In this document: positions 40,131 to 48,271 of the stretch, piece by piece
Numbering within the stretch: position 1 is the stretch's first letter
Layout: each line of letters opens with the position of its first letter
Source: a virus
DNA length: 64,000 nucleotides
Direction: 5' to 3' (one strand)
IMG/VR virus record: IMGVR_UViG_3300009320_000004
Coordinates: 58,782-122,781 of that record
Program-made: the position numbers and the translations under genes
The notes under the pieces: model-generated
Database searches by the model: none
What the model was told of the DNA's origin: nothing
What the model saw: the letters and a program-made list of their open reading frames with translations, nothing else

Positions 40131-40535
40131 ATGAGTCTGAAAGACACACTTCCCGGACCCGGCAAGCGACTCCATACCCGGATGCGGACCGTGACCCGTT
40201 GGGTGGTCGGCATCTTCGGGGTGGCTCTGGCCGTCTTTGTGATTGCGGGGCTGATGACCTTGCACGCGGACATGCCCAACGTCATGTACGACTCCGGCAC
40301 CGAGGAAGTGGTCGGCTGCTCGACCGCCGAGACGAGCTGGATTGAAGTCCCTGCCTTGGACCCCCGCTGCGAGGAGGCCATCGCCGGGAATCACAACGCC
40401 GTGTGGGTGGCCCCTGCCTACATTCGGGACAACCCCGACTGGCACCCCACCCTCTCCAATGCGTACCCGGAGGACAACCCGGCGCTGGCTCCGTGGCTCG
40501 ACTCGAAGACCGCAAGGGGCTACCACTTCCGCTAG
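40131..40535 (+). CDS. Single-pass membrane protein with periplasmic-type domain
   Basis: A basic N terminus is followed by a hydrophobic segment (WVVGIFGVALAVFVIAGLM, about 24-42) and a ~90-residue soluble domain with two Cys (VVGCSTAE, DPRCEEA) and many Asn/Trp/Pro, suiting export. Unknown family; first gene after element 6. Confidence 0.6.
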   Translation: MSLKDTLPGPGKRLHTRMRTVTRWVVGIFGVALAVFVIAGLMTLHADMPNVMYDSGTEEVVGCSTAETSWIEVPALDPRCEEAIAGNHNAVWVAPAYIRDNPDWHPTLSNAYPEDNPALAPWLDSKTARGYHFR

Positions 40536-40543
40536 GGAGCGAC

Positions 40544-40777
40544 ATGCTGACCAACCTCAAACTGCGGCTCTACCTGAGCCTGACCCCTGACGAGTTCGAT
40601 TGCACCCTCGGGCGTTGGGCGCTCCTGATTGGCGGGCTGCTTTGGCTCACCCTCGGGAGCTACTGGCTCGGACGAGACGGATGGGGACCGCCTTTCGTTC
40701 TCGTCGTCGGTGGCCTGATTGCTGCTCCCACAGGCGTCTACGCCAGCCGGTCGGCATGGAGAAAGGGGCTGCTTTGA
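40544..40777 (+). CDS. Small two-pass membrane protein
   Basis: ATG 40544 follows a weak GGGAGCG. The product of 77 residues has two hydrophobic stretches (LLIGGLLWLTLGSYWLG and PFVLVVGGLIAAPTGVY). No recognised family; holin-like size, but nothing more links it to lysis. Its stop overlaps the TTG start of the next gene. Confidence 0.5.
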   Translation: MLTNLKLRLYLSLTPDEFDCTLGRWALLIGGLLWLTLGSYWLGRDGWGPPFVLVVGGLIAAPTGVYASRSAWRKGLL

Positions 40778-40992
40778 ACATCACCGAGATTATGCCGGGG
40801 CTGCGGGTGCAGACCCGTGACCTGCGGCAGAGGCACAGAATTCTCGCCCGGCCCGACCTGTTGCACAACCGCCGGGAGGCTCTCGGTACGGTCGAGAAGG
40901 AGATGCAGATGCGGGGGCAGTGGTGGATTCGTCACGACGACGACACCTTGGCCCCCTACTGGTACAGCGAGTTCGACGAGGTTCCCGAGTAG
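40774..40992 (+). CDS. Small hypothetical protein with TTG start (72 aa)
   Basis: TTG 40774 overlaps the upstream TGA, with GAAAGGGG just ahead; ATG 40756 is an alternative. The product (RVQTRDLRQRHRILARPD, then MQMRGQWWIRHDDDTLAPYW) resembles small SH3-like phage proteins. Unknown. Confidence 0.45.
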   Translation: MNITEIMPGLRVQTRDLRQRHRILARPDLLHNRREALGTVEKEMQMRGQWWIRHDDDTLAPYWYSEFDEVPE

Positions 40993-41010
40993 CCTCGTCA
41001 GCCCCTCATT

Positions 41011-41020
41011 GGGGTAGACA
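41011..41020 (+). promoter_or_regulatory. GGGGTAGACA box
   Basis: Ends only four bases before ATG 41025 and follows an imperfect CCCCTCATTGGGG hairpin. If this is a -10 box, the message would be nearly leaderless. Confidence 0.3.
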
Positions 41021-41024
41021 AGGC

Positions 41025-41690
41025 ATGACGCTGGACGAAGCCTATCAGAACCTCGGTCTGACCCCGCTCGACGAGTACATCGCGCAGCGGGTGAAAGAAA
41101 ACCTGATGGCGCACGCTGGCCCCGACCTGCTTGCTTCTTCCATCCGTCAAATCGGGGCCTCGACGTGGATGTGCGTCCGGGCGGCCATGACTCTCGCTAC
41201 CGGCACGGAAGTTTTACTGTCGGCTTCCGTCCGTAACGAGACGGAACGGCTGGCCAGACTCATCATGAAATACACCGCCGACCTTTTCCAAATCCCTTGG
41301 ACTGAGCAGAACGGGGAGTTCGTGCAATTCGACCGGGCGAAGATGTATCTGGCTCACGGCACCGGGGTCGTAGGCCGGGTGGGTTTCAGGGGTGTGTGCT
41401 ATCGGGACGACGAGTGGAAGGGACGGACTGTTCGACGCGCCAAAGGCCCCTTCGCCATGATACGTACCATCCGGCGCACCCACGACAACCACTTTCTCGG
41501 GTACGCCGAGGAGGACGAGTTCATCATGGAGCTGTCCGAAGAAGGAGCGCGGGACATGCTCAACGAGAATTCCGAGGTGCAGCTCGTGGGTGTCGATGGG
41601 ACCGTCTCGCCACGGAAGCCTGAGACGGCTCGTGTCGGCCCCTCGCTCATTGGCCTCGACGGGAATATCAGGCAGAAGGTGTACGAGTGA
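41025..41690 (+). CDS. Hypothetical protein upstream of uracil-DNA glycosylase
   Basis: ATG 41025 gives 221 residues. The first ~120 are helical (LDEYIAQRVKENLMAHAGPD, ASVRNETERLARLIMKYTAD), the second half strand-rich (MYLAHGTGVVGRVGFRG, HFLGYAEEDEFIMEL). The helix start resembles small structural domains such as terminase-fragment folds, but no ATPase motif exists. Its stop overlaps the glycosylase start. Confidence 0.5.
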   Translation: MTLDEAYQNLGLTPLDEYIAQRVKENLMAHAGPDLLASSIRQIGASTWMCVRAAMTLATGTEVLLSASVRNETERLARLIMKYTADLFQIPWTEQNGEFVQFDRAKMYLAHGTGVVGRVGFRGVCYRDDEWKGRTVRRAKGPFAMIRTIRRTHDNHFLGYAEEDEFIMELSEEGARDMLNENSEVQLVGVDGTVSPRKPETARVGPSLIGLDGNIRQKVYE

Positions 41691-42262
41691 CGCTGGCCGA
41701 AGTCAGGGCGGAGCTGGGGGACTGCGCCCGGTGTCCCCTCCACCAGACCCGACAGAATCTCGTGTTCGGGGTCGGCCCCCACGACGCCCGCATCATGGTC
41801 GTGGGCGAAGCGCCCGGAGCGGATGAGGACGCAGCAGGTGAGCCTTTCGTCGGTCAGGCGGGCAAGATTTTCAACCGCTTACTGCACCATGCCGGGCTGT
41901 CCAGAGAGGACCTCTACATCACGAACATCCTCAAGTGCAGGCCACCGGGTAACGCGGACCCCGAACCCATCCAGATGACGGCCTGCGTCCCGTTCCTCCA
42001 CAAGCAGGTGGCAGCCCTCGCCCCGAAGGTCATCGTGACCCTCGGCAAGTTCGCAGGCTGTCGAATGTCCTTGGTCTTCACGACCATGGGCGAGCTGGTG
42101 AAGCTCGAAGACCCACGCTACCAGCACGGCGACCTCGACATCCCGGTCATCCCCCTCTACCACCCCTCGTACCTGCAACGACAGGGCAGGTCCTCCCACG
42201 GCAAGGAAATCGCCAAGGATTCCGTCGAGCGCCTTCGGCGGGCGGCGGCACTTGCCGCCTGA
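41687..42262 (+). CDS. Family 4-type uracil-DNA glycosylase (4Fe-4S)
   Basis: A 191-residue uracil-DNA glycosylase. It has four cysteines in iron-sulfur positions (CARC near residue 13, then KCRPP and TACVPF), the motif GEAPGADEDAAGEPFVGQAG and the HPSYL motif near the C terminus. The long KRRIH loop that marks UdgX is absent. It would excise uracil from phage DNA in base-excision repair. A GTG start overlaps the previous stop. Confidence 0.9.
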   Translation: MTLAEVRAELGDCARCPLHQTRQNLVFGVGPHDARIMVVGEAPGADEDAAGEPFVGQAGKIFNRLLHHAGLSREDLYITNILKCRPPGNADPEPIQMTACVPFLHKQVAALAPKVIVTLGKFAGCRMSLVFTTMGELVKLEDPRYQHGDLDIPVIPLYHPSYLQRQGRSSHGKEIAKDSVERLRRAAALAA

Positions 42263-42279
42263 AAAACGGCATTCGCCGT
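42244..42279 (+). terminator. Tandem hairpins after the glycosylase gene
   Basis: GGCGGC-ACTT-GCCGCC (42244-42259) overlaps the end of the glycosylase gene, and ACGGC-ATTC-GCCGT (42266-42279) follows. Neither has a T tract, so a transcription-terminator or mRNA-stabilising role is uncertain. The rest of the gap to 42462 includes a TGTGTAC repeat (42300 and 42334) and no gene. Confidence 0.45.
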
Positions 42280-42462
42280 CCTGAAAACCGGCCAGACCCC
42301 TGTGTACTTTCGTGTGACGGAAGGAATAATAGGTGTGTACGAAAACGATTGCAACGGCCCGCGTCTACTTATCGGATGTCACTGATTCCGACTACTTATA
42401 GAAGGGGGTGAGCTTGGCACGGAGCTTGCTGTCCCATATAGGTCGAGACGAGAGGAGGACAC

Positions 42463-42726
42463 ATGAACGAAAGCAAGTACCTTGGATTTCTCCTGCGGAT
42501 GCGGAAGGTCGCCCGAGAGAGTCGCAGCCGTCGTCGGCGCTGCCACTACCCCGCCGAGTCACTCCGATTGGAGGCCGTCGAGTTTCTGTCGGATGTGTGG
42601 GCCGCAGGCGGGACTCTCGAAGACGCTGCCGAGATGATGTCGGTCTACAAAGGGACACTCGAAAACTGGCTCGACAAGGCCACCCAGCCCAGTGATGTGC
42701 AGGTCAACGTGATAGTCAATTTCTAG
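42463..42726 (+). CDS. Small helix-turn-helix protein
   Basis: An 87-residue basic protein. YPAESLRLEAVEFLSDVWAA, then TLEDAAEMMSVYKGTLENWL read as helix-turn-helix, similar in type to the IS3 OrfA HTH; it is too short for a transposase subunit and no IS end is present. Likely transcription regulator. GAGGAGG precedes ATG 42463. Confidence 0.55.
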   Translation: MNESKYLGFLLRMRKVARESRSRRRRCHYPAESLRLEAVEFLSDVWAAGGTLEDAAEMMSVYKGTLENWLDKATQPSDVQVNVIVNF

Positions 42727-42749
42727 TAGCCTCAGTTGCCCTCCTATGC

Positions 42750-42759
42750 GGGTACTATA
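42750..42759 (+). promoter_or_regulatory. GGGTACTATA box before the endolysin
   Basis: GGGTACTATATTAGG starts 32 bases before the endolysin ATG; it resembles both the short box class and a sigma70 -10. Confidence 0.35.
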
Positions 42760-42781
42760 TTAGGAACGCAGGAGGGGAGCC

Positions 42782-43780
42782 ATGAAGACCATGCGACAGG
42801 GCGACCGGGGCGGGCTGGTCAAGAAACTCCAAGAAGCCCTCGTCAAGCTCGGCTACAAGCCGGGGACACCGGACGGTGTTTACGGCCAGAACACCGAGGA
42901 TGCCGTCGAGGCATTTCAGGACGGGGCCAAGCTCTACACCGACGGGAAGGCAGGCCGTGACACTTGCATGGCCATCAATGCCGCCCTCACCAACGCCGGG
43001 GGTTACTACGAGCAGCTCCCGGAGTTCGAGGCGTTCCACATCCCCATGGAGGTGGACACCTCGGAGCCGATGGGCGAGCCGGAGGACAAGCTCCCGTGGA
43101 AGAAGTGTCCTGCCGACAAGTTCGAGGGTCGGGGAGGCTACGAAAGGACCACCCTGCGAGGAGATACCGCCGTCGTCTACACGGCCATGTACCATGTGTG
43201 CCACAGCCTCGGGGGCATCATCACGAGCGCCGGGGGCAAGCGTCCGTTGGCCTCGTCGGCGGGCAAGAACCGCTCGAAGAAGTCCTTGCACTACGTGGGC
43301 CGGGCGTTCGACATGGCGCTTCCCACCGCGATGCGCGACCCGGACAAAGACCCCTATATCATCGTCCGGGACGGCGATTCCCGCTACTGGAATGTCTGGT
43401 GTGTCTCCGCCCTCAGTGAGGAGTCCCTGTCCGCCAAGTGCCAAGCTCTCGGCATCGAGGGCGGCCTCGTCACGCTGACAGGCACCTACCTGTCCGGCAA
43501 GAAAATCAAGACCAAGACGGTAGAGGTCGTTGCCTTCAACTTCACCCAGCTCGCAAAGCTCAACGGCTTCGACCGCATCCCGGCACGTTCCAGCTTCTTC
43601 TCCAAGGGGACTTACGGGGCCGCCGAATGGTGGCACTTTAGTTGGCGGGATGAATTGATTAAAGGGCAGACCACATTCGGTGAAGAACTTTTGAAGGTCT
43701 ACTCTCTTACCCAGTGCAAAAAATTTGTTTACTGGGATGATGTCAAGAATGCAGTCTACGGGGAAGATTTCTTTGGCTAA
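42782..43780 (+). CDS. Endolysin: peptidoglycan-binding domain plus M15-type peptidase, 3' end recoded
   Basis: Residues ~1-70 form a PG-binding domain (QGDRGGLVKKLQEALVKLGY; GVYGQNTEDAVEAFQ). Residues ~120-300 form an M15/VanY-like zinc peptidase: KSLHYVGRAFDMAL (SxHxxGxAxD motif) and AEWWHF with the third zinc ligand. The substrate is the peptide stem of murein. The last ~45 codons switch to AT-rich usage, unlike the rest, and their GC-rich original, TFGEELLKVYTLAQAKKFVY, is stranded at 44461-44590 beyond an inserted GIY-YIG element. So the element provided a new 3' end and the protein stays intact. Confidence 0.9.
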   Translation: MKTMRQGDRGGLVKKLQEALVKLGYKPGTPDGVYGQNTEDAVEAFQDGAKLYTDGKAGRDTCMAINAALTNAGGYYEQLPEFEAFHIPMEVDTSEPMGEPEDKLPWKKCPADKFEGRGGYERTTLRGDTAVVYTAMYHVCHSLGGIITSAGGKRPLASSAGKNRSKKSLHYVGRAFDMALPTAMRDPDKDPYIIVRDGDSRYWNVWCVSALSEESLSAKCQALGIEGGLVTLTGTYLSGKKIKTKTVEVVAFNFTQLAKLNGFDRIPARSSFFSKGTYGAAEWWHFSWRDELIKGQTTFGEELLKVYSLTQCKKFVYWDDVKNAVYGEDFFG

Positions 43781-44298
43781 GGAATAATGTAGGAGACACG
43801 TTGCAGATTCAGACACGCAGGCTCGGAGAAATGAATATCAATAGTCTGACCCTCGACACGCCGAGCCTCATCTTTAGTGGTTACTCTTGCCAAGACTTTC
43901 GCCGTGAAGCTCTCGGGCCTGTATCCATGACGGCGGATACGACTGTTACGATGAATACCCTGTCGCATCTCCCACCGATGCAACGAGAGCCGGTTATAGA
44001 GGTCGTTGGTCGAACCAATATAAAAGCAACCATCATCAAAGTCCAGCCGATAAACAAGCCATTGAATCCGGGCAGCCCGTGTTTTCGATTTTCGGTCACG
44101 AATGCGGGGCTTGTTACTGTCTCGCCATTTTTGATTCCGGGCAAGTTCCTTGTCCCGGTTGCCGTGAAACGCCCGCCGATTTACCTCTTTCCCACACGTT
44201 CTACAGACATTAAAAAACCCGTCACGACTTGCCCGGTCTTTCCAAAATTCCGTGGTCGGAAGGGTGCGGTTGCATTTGTGACATATCTTGGTTGTCAT
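43777..44298 (-). CDS. GIY-YIG homing endonuclease with N-terminal zinc finger
   Basis: The N-terminal ~45 residues have ICHKCNRTLP...FNVCRTCG, a four-Cys finger seen in phage homing nucleases. The nuclease part reads LVYRLDFDDGCFYIGSTNDLYNRL (GIY-YIG form V-Y...F-Y-I-G-S with Arg on the next helix), then a Lys/Glu-containing end (TTKDEARRVEGQ). It is tail-to-tail with the endolysin, overlapping it by four bases. The start is inside the upstream RHH gene. The base composition is AT-richer than the phage, as expected for a mobile element. Confidence 0.9.
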   Translation of the reverse strand: MTTKICHKCNRTLPTTEFWKDRASRDGFFNVCRTCGKEVNRRAFHGNRDKELARNQKWRDSNKPRIRDRKSKTRAARIQWLVYRLDFDDGCFYIGSTNDLYNRLSLHRWEMRQGIHRNSRIRRHGYRPESFTAKVLARVTTKDEARRVEGQTIDIHFSEPACLNLQRVSYIIP

Positions 44299-44425
44299 CG
44301 GTTACTCCTCGATAGGCGTCTACAGCACGCCTCACCAGTTCGGACACGGGTACACCGAGACGTAGGGCTTCAGCAGAGAGCCAATCGAACTGTGGGCCAG
44401 AAAACGAGATGAGGCGTTTCTTCAT
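44222..44425 (-). CDS. Ribbon-helix-helix regulator of the mobile element
   Basis: A 67-residue protein: KKRLISFSGPQFDWLSAEAL then GVPVSELVRRAVDAYRG, a beta strand and two helices as in CopG/Arc-type repressors. It overlaps the GIY-YIG gene by 77 bases and is preceded by a sigma70-like promoter, so it probably autoregulates the endonuclease. Confidence 0.65.
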   Translation of the reverse strand: MKKRLISFSGPQFDWLSAEALRLGVPVSELVRRAVDAYRGVTDDNQDMSQMQPHPSDHGILERPGKS

Positions 44426-44431
44426 GTAGGA

Positions 44432-44460
44432 AGTATATCCGATGGATGCACTGATGCCAA
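44432..44460 (-). promoter_or_regulatory. Sigma70-type promoter of the RHH/GIY-YIG element
   Basis: On the minus strand TTGGCA (44455-44460), a 17-base spacer and TATACT (44432-44437) match the sigma70 consensus well. It differs from the phage's own bipartite promoters. The -10 end is only 6 bases from the RHH start codon, so the transcript may be leaderless or very short-leadered. Confidence 0.6.
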
Positions 44461-44590
44461 GTCAAAGGGCCTCGTCGATGGCGGGTCCACCTTCGGGGAG
44501 GAGCTGCTCAAGGTCTACACTCTGGCGCAAGCCAAGAAGTTCGTCTATTGGGACGACGCAAACTGCCGTTGGGGCGTGGACTGGGGCTGA
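44461..44590 (+). pseudogene. Orphaned original 3' end of the endolysin gene
   Basis: The frame SKGLVDGGS, TFGEELLKVYTLAQAKKFVY, WDDANCRWGVDWG and stop TGA matches the last ~40 codons of the endolysin (TFGEELLKVYSLTQCKKFVY) but in the phage's GC-rich codon style. There is no start codon or ribosome-binding site. It marks the right border of the inserted element. The next gene starts 4 bases later. Confidence 0.8.
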
Positions 44591-44593
44591 TGA

Positions 44594-47500
44594 ATGAAAG
44601 GCTCGCGCCTGCAATCTTCCATTTGTGTCTGTGTCATGGCCAAGGGGAAACCGGGTCGTCTGGCCCCGCTCCTCCGGTCCATCGCTGATTCACGGGGCCA
44701 CAAACTCACCGTGTTGGTGTTCGACAACGCCAACACGGTGGATTACTCCGAGAGTCTCAAGCTCATCCGCAAGAAGGGCTGGACCCATTATCGGTCGCCA
44801 CAGCAGCTCTCGGAGGATGCGTTCAGCAAGTGGGTCTACTCCCACCTGCACGCCCACCGCGCCCTGCACTACATCTTCCTGCCCGAAACGGCCCAGATTC
44901 ACGAGCATTTCTTCCCCTGTGCCTTGGCGTCATGGGAAGAAATCCCGGACCCGAAGAAGGGGGCGCTCTCCGTCGTGGGTGTGAGGAGCCGTCCGGCCTC
45001 TGCCCCCGTGCAGACCGGAGCAGAGTTGTCTCAGCGCACCGAAACCCTCGGTGCCTTCTTCCTGACCGATGCTGCCGGAGTGGAAATACTCAGAGGGTGG
45101 TCCCCCGAGCGGGGGCTGCCCTGCAAGGACTTCAACGCACGAGGGCTGAATGTCTACCGGGTGCAGCGGAGCCTCGTGAACACGGTGGTCCGTGACACAC
45201 TGCCTGCTTCCGACGCGCAGCCCCCGATGCTCCCGCCTTCCCGGACGGGGAAGCGTGTGGCTCCCGACCACCCCTCTGCGGCTCGAAGTTGGCCCCTGAA
45301 GGCCCCAGAACAGCCCCAGAAGTCCTCCGGGAAGGCGGCCTTCCTCGTGGCCACCAACCACCGCCCGGAGCTTCTCAAGGCGTGTCTGAGGGCATTAAGC
45401 GTCCAATTTGTCCCCGAAGGTTGGGACTACGAGATTCTGGTCATCGGGACGGAGGGCGACGAAGGCCGGTCCATGGCTGTTCGCTTCCCCCGCACCCGGT
45501 ACGTCGTGGCCAAGGGAGAGACGGTCACGACGAAGCTCAACACCTCCCTCAACGAAACAGACGCCGACCTGCTCCTGCTTGCCGACGACGATGACCTGCA
45601 ACCCCCGGACCGCCTGAAGGCCGCCATCGAAGCCTACGACCGAGGTGCCGGATGGTCCGGGGTCGGGACCATCATCTTTTACGACCCGGAGAAGGACCGG
45701 GCGATGGAGTGGTCCGGCAAATCTTCACTGGGGCTGGTCGGCACGAGCCTCTCCTTCAAGGCCAGCATCCTGCGCCAGACAGGGGGGTGGCCAGAACGCA
45801 AGTCCGGCAAGGACAGCCCCCTCGCCCGGCGCATCGAGCAACTCCCCGGCGTAACCTACATGGACCTCACCGACAAGATAGGCCGTATCATCTGCCTTCA
45901 GCACAGCTCGAATATCTGGAAGCGGCCCATCATCGAGCTGGGCGGCCAGTCCTCGAAGGGGAAGTTCCGCATCAAGGGCATGGGGACCGCAAAGCAGGCC
46001 GGTATCCTGCACACGACCCGGCTCCTCTCGGCCAAGCCACGAATTTACGTCGCCATCACGACCTGCGAACGCCCGGAAGATGTGATGCTGCTCCTCCAAG
46101 ACATCAAGCAATCCCTCGGGGAGTTCGAGGTCCGTGTCATCGTCTACGATGATGCGAGCGCCGCCGATTACACGCTGGCCAAGACGTTCATCAGGGACAA
46201 CGGTTGGCAGTTCATCAACATGAAGCACAGGCACGGAAAGCACGGCTACATCAAACTGATGTCCCGTGTCTTCAACGATGCCCTTCGCGCCGCTGCCGAC
46301 TACTATTACTTCATCCAAGACGACATCCGGCTCTGCTCGGAGTTCTTCGGGCGCACCACAACGCTCTGGGACGACATCGACGACCCCAAGAAAGCCACCC
46401 TGTTCCTTCTGAAGGACGACAGCCGAGGTGCCACAGGTGTCGCCCCATGGACAGGGGTGAAGGCAACCCCCGCTGGGCGGGTTGACCGGACTCAATGGGT
46501 AGACGGCAACGCCTTCATGTTCGGCCCCAACATCCGCTTCGCAATGCCCCACGGGCACATCCCGAGGCCACCGTCTTCGTGGTTCTTCAACCCGACTCAC
46601 GGTTCGGGCTTCGGACGACAGGTGAGCCGTGGCCTCAACGACAAGGGTTTCAACTTATACCAATCCCGGCAGTCTTACGTGGCCCACGTCCACCGCTCCT
46701 CCATCATGAATCCCTTGACACGGGCGGCCAATCCACTATCTGCCATCTCCTTTGTGGACGGCACGGAGAACCCCAAAACTACGATAAAAGAGGAGGACCC
46801 TATCATTGCCTCACTCGCATCCATACCGGGTCGGGTCAACCAACTTCAAGAGGTTGTCCGACGCCTGCTCCCGCAGGTAGACCGGCTGAACGTCTATCTC
46901 AACAATTACGGAGGGAAGCCGGACTTCCTCAACCACCCGAGTATCGTGGTGGAGATGAGCGAGACATGCCCCTTCGGGGACCAAGGGGATGCAGGCAAGT
47001 TCTATTGGGCCGACGACATCGAAGGCTACCACATCGTCCTCGACGACGACGTAGCCTACCCCCCGGATTTGGTTGCTACTCTCATCAGGTGGGTAGACCA
47101 GTACCAGCGCAAGGCCGTCGTGGGCTGTCACGGGGTCGTTCTCACGGAGCCGTTCACCTCCTACTACAACAACCGGGTGGTCAACCACTTCAAGTCTGAG
47201 GTGGCGCACCCAATCCCGGTCCAGTGCATTGCCACAAACTCCTGCTGTTACCACACCAGCACCATCAAGGTGTCCAGAGACGACTTCAAGCATCCCAACA
47301 TGGCCGACATCTGGCTTGCCCTTCTGGGCCAGCACCAGAAAGTGCCGTTCGTTTGTATTCCGCACAAGGCCGGGTGGCTCTCAGACCTTCAAGGGTACAA
47401 CATGGGCGACTCCATCTATGCCCACTCAAAGAGGAAGGTGGCCTCTGTAAAGAACACTGCTGACATTCAGACCCAAACTGTGAAGGAGAGTCTCCCGTGG

Positions 47501-48271
47501 GTCATCCATCGCGCCCAGACGGGGCCGGTGAAGAAAGCTGCTTTCTTGGTACCCACCACCAACCGCCCTGAACTTCTGCGGCTCGTGCTTGCCTCCCTGA
47601 AAGCACAACGAGTCCCGGACGGGTGGGCCTGTGAAATTCTGGTCGGGGGAAATCCGAAAGACCCCGGCAAGGCAATCGCCCTCTCCATGGGAGCGCGGTA
47701 CGTGGACGTGATGGCACCCTACCCCGGAGCCAAGCTCAATGCCTGCGCGGCCCAGACCGACGCGGAATTGTACCTTGCCGCCGATGATGACGACATCCAG
47801 AGTCCTCGTCGATTGGAGGCGACGGTTGCCGCCTGCCGAGGAGGCCAACATTGGGTAAGCTGCTCCTGTGTGTGGTTCCACGACCGAGAGAGCCAGAAAA
47901 CGGCGTGGTGGACCGGACCGGCTCACCTCGTCGGGACCACCACGGCCATGACCGCCGAAGTGTTCAAAACCGTTGGGGGTTGGCCCGGTGTTTCCAAGGG
48001 CAAGGAAGACCTGCTCGCCAAGCGGATGAAACAGAAGGGAGTCTCCTGTCACGATATGGGCGATACGGTCGGGGTAGAGACAGTGTGTCTTCAGCACCCC
48101 ACCAATATCTGGAAGCACCCCTTCCCAGAACCGGGGGCCTCAACGAGTCGCGGGTCTTTTCGTATCAGGGGGATGTCCCCGTCGGACCTGCCTGACGGAG
48201 TGGTCCAGCTCTTGGAAGGGGTAGTTCTCCCCATGAACCTTGCCGGGATTGCGAGGAAAGGCGATGGATAG
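44594..48271 (+). CDS. Giant glycosyltransferase with five GT-A-like modules
   Basis: A 1225-residue soluble polypeptide. By internal similarity I see five modules. Module 1 (about 1-230) and module 3 (481-690) are alike (VLVFDNANTVDYSE versus VIVYDDASAADYTL). Module 2 (246-470) and module 5 (979-1190) are alike, each with a KAAFLVxTxxRPELL start and an ADDDDxQxPxRL Asp motif. Module 4 (735-950) is distinct (ASLASIPGRV, IVLDDDVAYPPDL). GT-A enzymes use Asp motifs with a metal to transfer nucleotide sugars. All five need not be active: module 1 has FLPETAQI where Asp is expected. Likely virion or host glycan decoration. Confidence 0.75.
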   Translation: MKGSRLQSSICVCVMAKGKPGRLAPLLRSIADSRGHKLTVLVFDNANTVDYSESLKLIRKKGWTHYRSPQQLSEDAFSKWVYSHLHAHRALHYIFLPETAQIHEHFFPCALASWEEIPDPKKGALSVVGVRSRPASAPVQTGAELSQRTETLGAFFLTDAAGVEILRGWSPERGLPCKDFNARGLNVYRVQRSLVNTVVRDTLPASDAQPPMLPPSRTGKRVAPDHPSAARSWPLKAPEQPQKSSGKAAFLVATNHRPELLKACLRALSVQFVPEGWDYEILVIGTEGDEGRSMAVRFPRTRYVVAKGETVTTKLNTSLNETDADLLLLADDDDLQPPDRLKAAIEAYDRGAGWSGVGTIIFYDPEKDRAMEWSGKSSLGLVGTSLSFKASILRQTGGWPERKSGKDSPLARRIEQLPGVTYMDLTDKIGRIICLQHSSNIWKRPIIELGGQSSKGKFRIKGMGTAKQAGILHTTRLLSAKPRIYVAITTCERPEDVMLLLQDIKQSLGEFEVRVIVYDDASAADYTLAKTFIRDNGWQFINMKHRHGKHGYIKLMSRVFNDALRAAADYYYFIQDDIRLCSEFFGRTTTLWDDIDDPKKATLFLLKDDSRGATGVAPWTGVKATPAGRVDRTQWVDGNAFMFGPNIRFAMPHGHIPRPPSSWFFNPTHGSGFGRQVSRGLNDKGFNLYQSRQSYVAHVHRSSIMNPLTRAANPLSAISFVDGTENPKTTIKEEDPIIASLASIPGRVNQLQEVVRRLLPQVDRLNVYLNNYGGKPDFLNHPSIVVEMSETCPFGDQGDAGKFYWADDIEGYHIVLDDDVAYPPDLVATLIRWVDQYQRKAVVGCHGVVLTEPFTSYYNNRVVNHFKSEVAHPIPVQCIATNSCCYHTSTIKVSRDDFKHPNMADIWLALLGQHQKVPFVCIPHKAGWLSDLQGYNMGDSIYAHSKRKVASVKNTADIQTQTVKESLPWVIHRAQTGPVKKAAFLVPTTNRPELLRLVLASLKAQRVPDGWACEILVGGNPKDPGKAIALSMGARYVDVMAPYPGAKLNACAAQTDAELYLAADDDDIQSPRRLEATVAACRGGQHWVSCSCVWFHDRESQKTAWWTGPAHLVGTTTAMTAEVFKTVGGWPGVSKGKEDLLAKRMKQKGVSCHDMGDTVGVETVCLQHPTNIWKHPFPEPGASTSRGSFRIRGMSPSDLPDGVVQLLEGVVLPMNLAGIARKGDG

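Noticed and set aside
42244-42279. Classical rho-independent terminator
   Set aside because: The hairpins are strong but lack a T tract, so I list them only as possible terminators.
42463-42726. IS3 OrfA-like transposase subunit
   Set aside because: Only an 87-residue HTH, no OrfB, no terminal inverted repeats or target duplication; treated as a small regulator.
43801-44412. 203-codon plus-strand frame over the GIY-YIG/RHH genes
   Set aside because: Antisense to two genes with clear motifs and not linked to a ribosome-binding site of its own.
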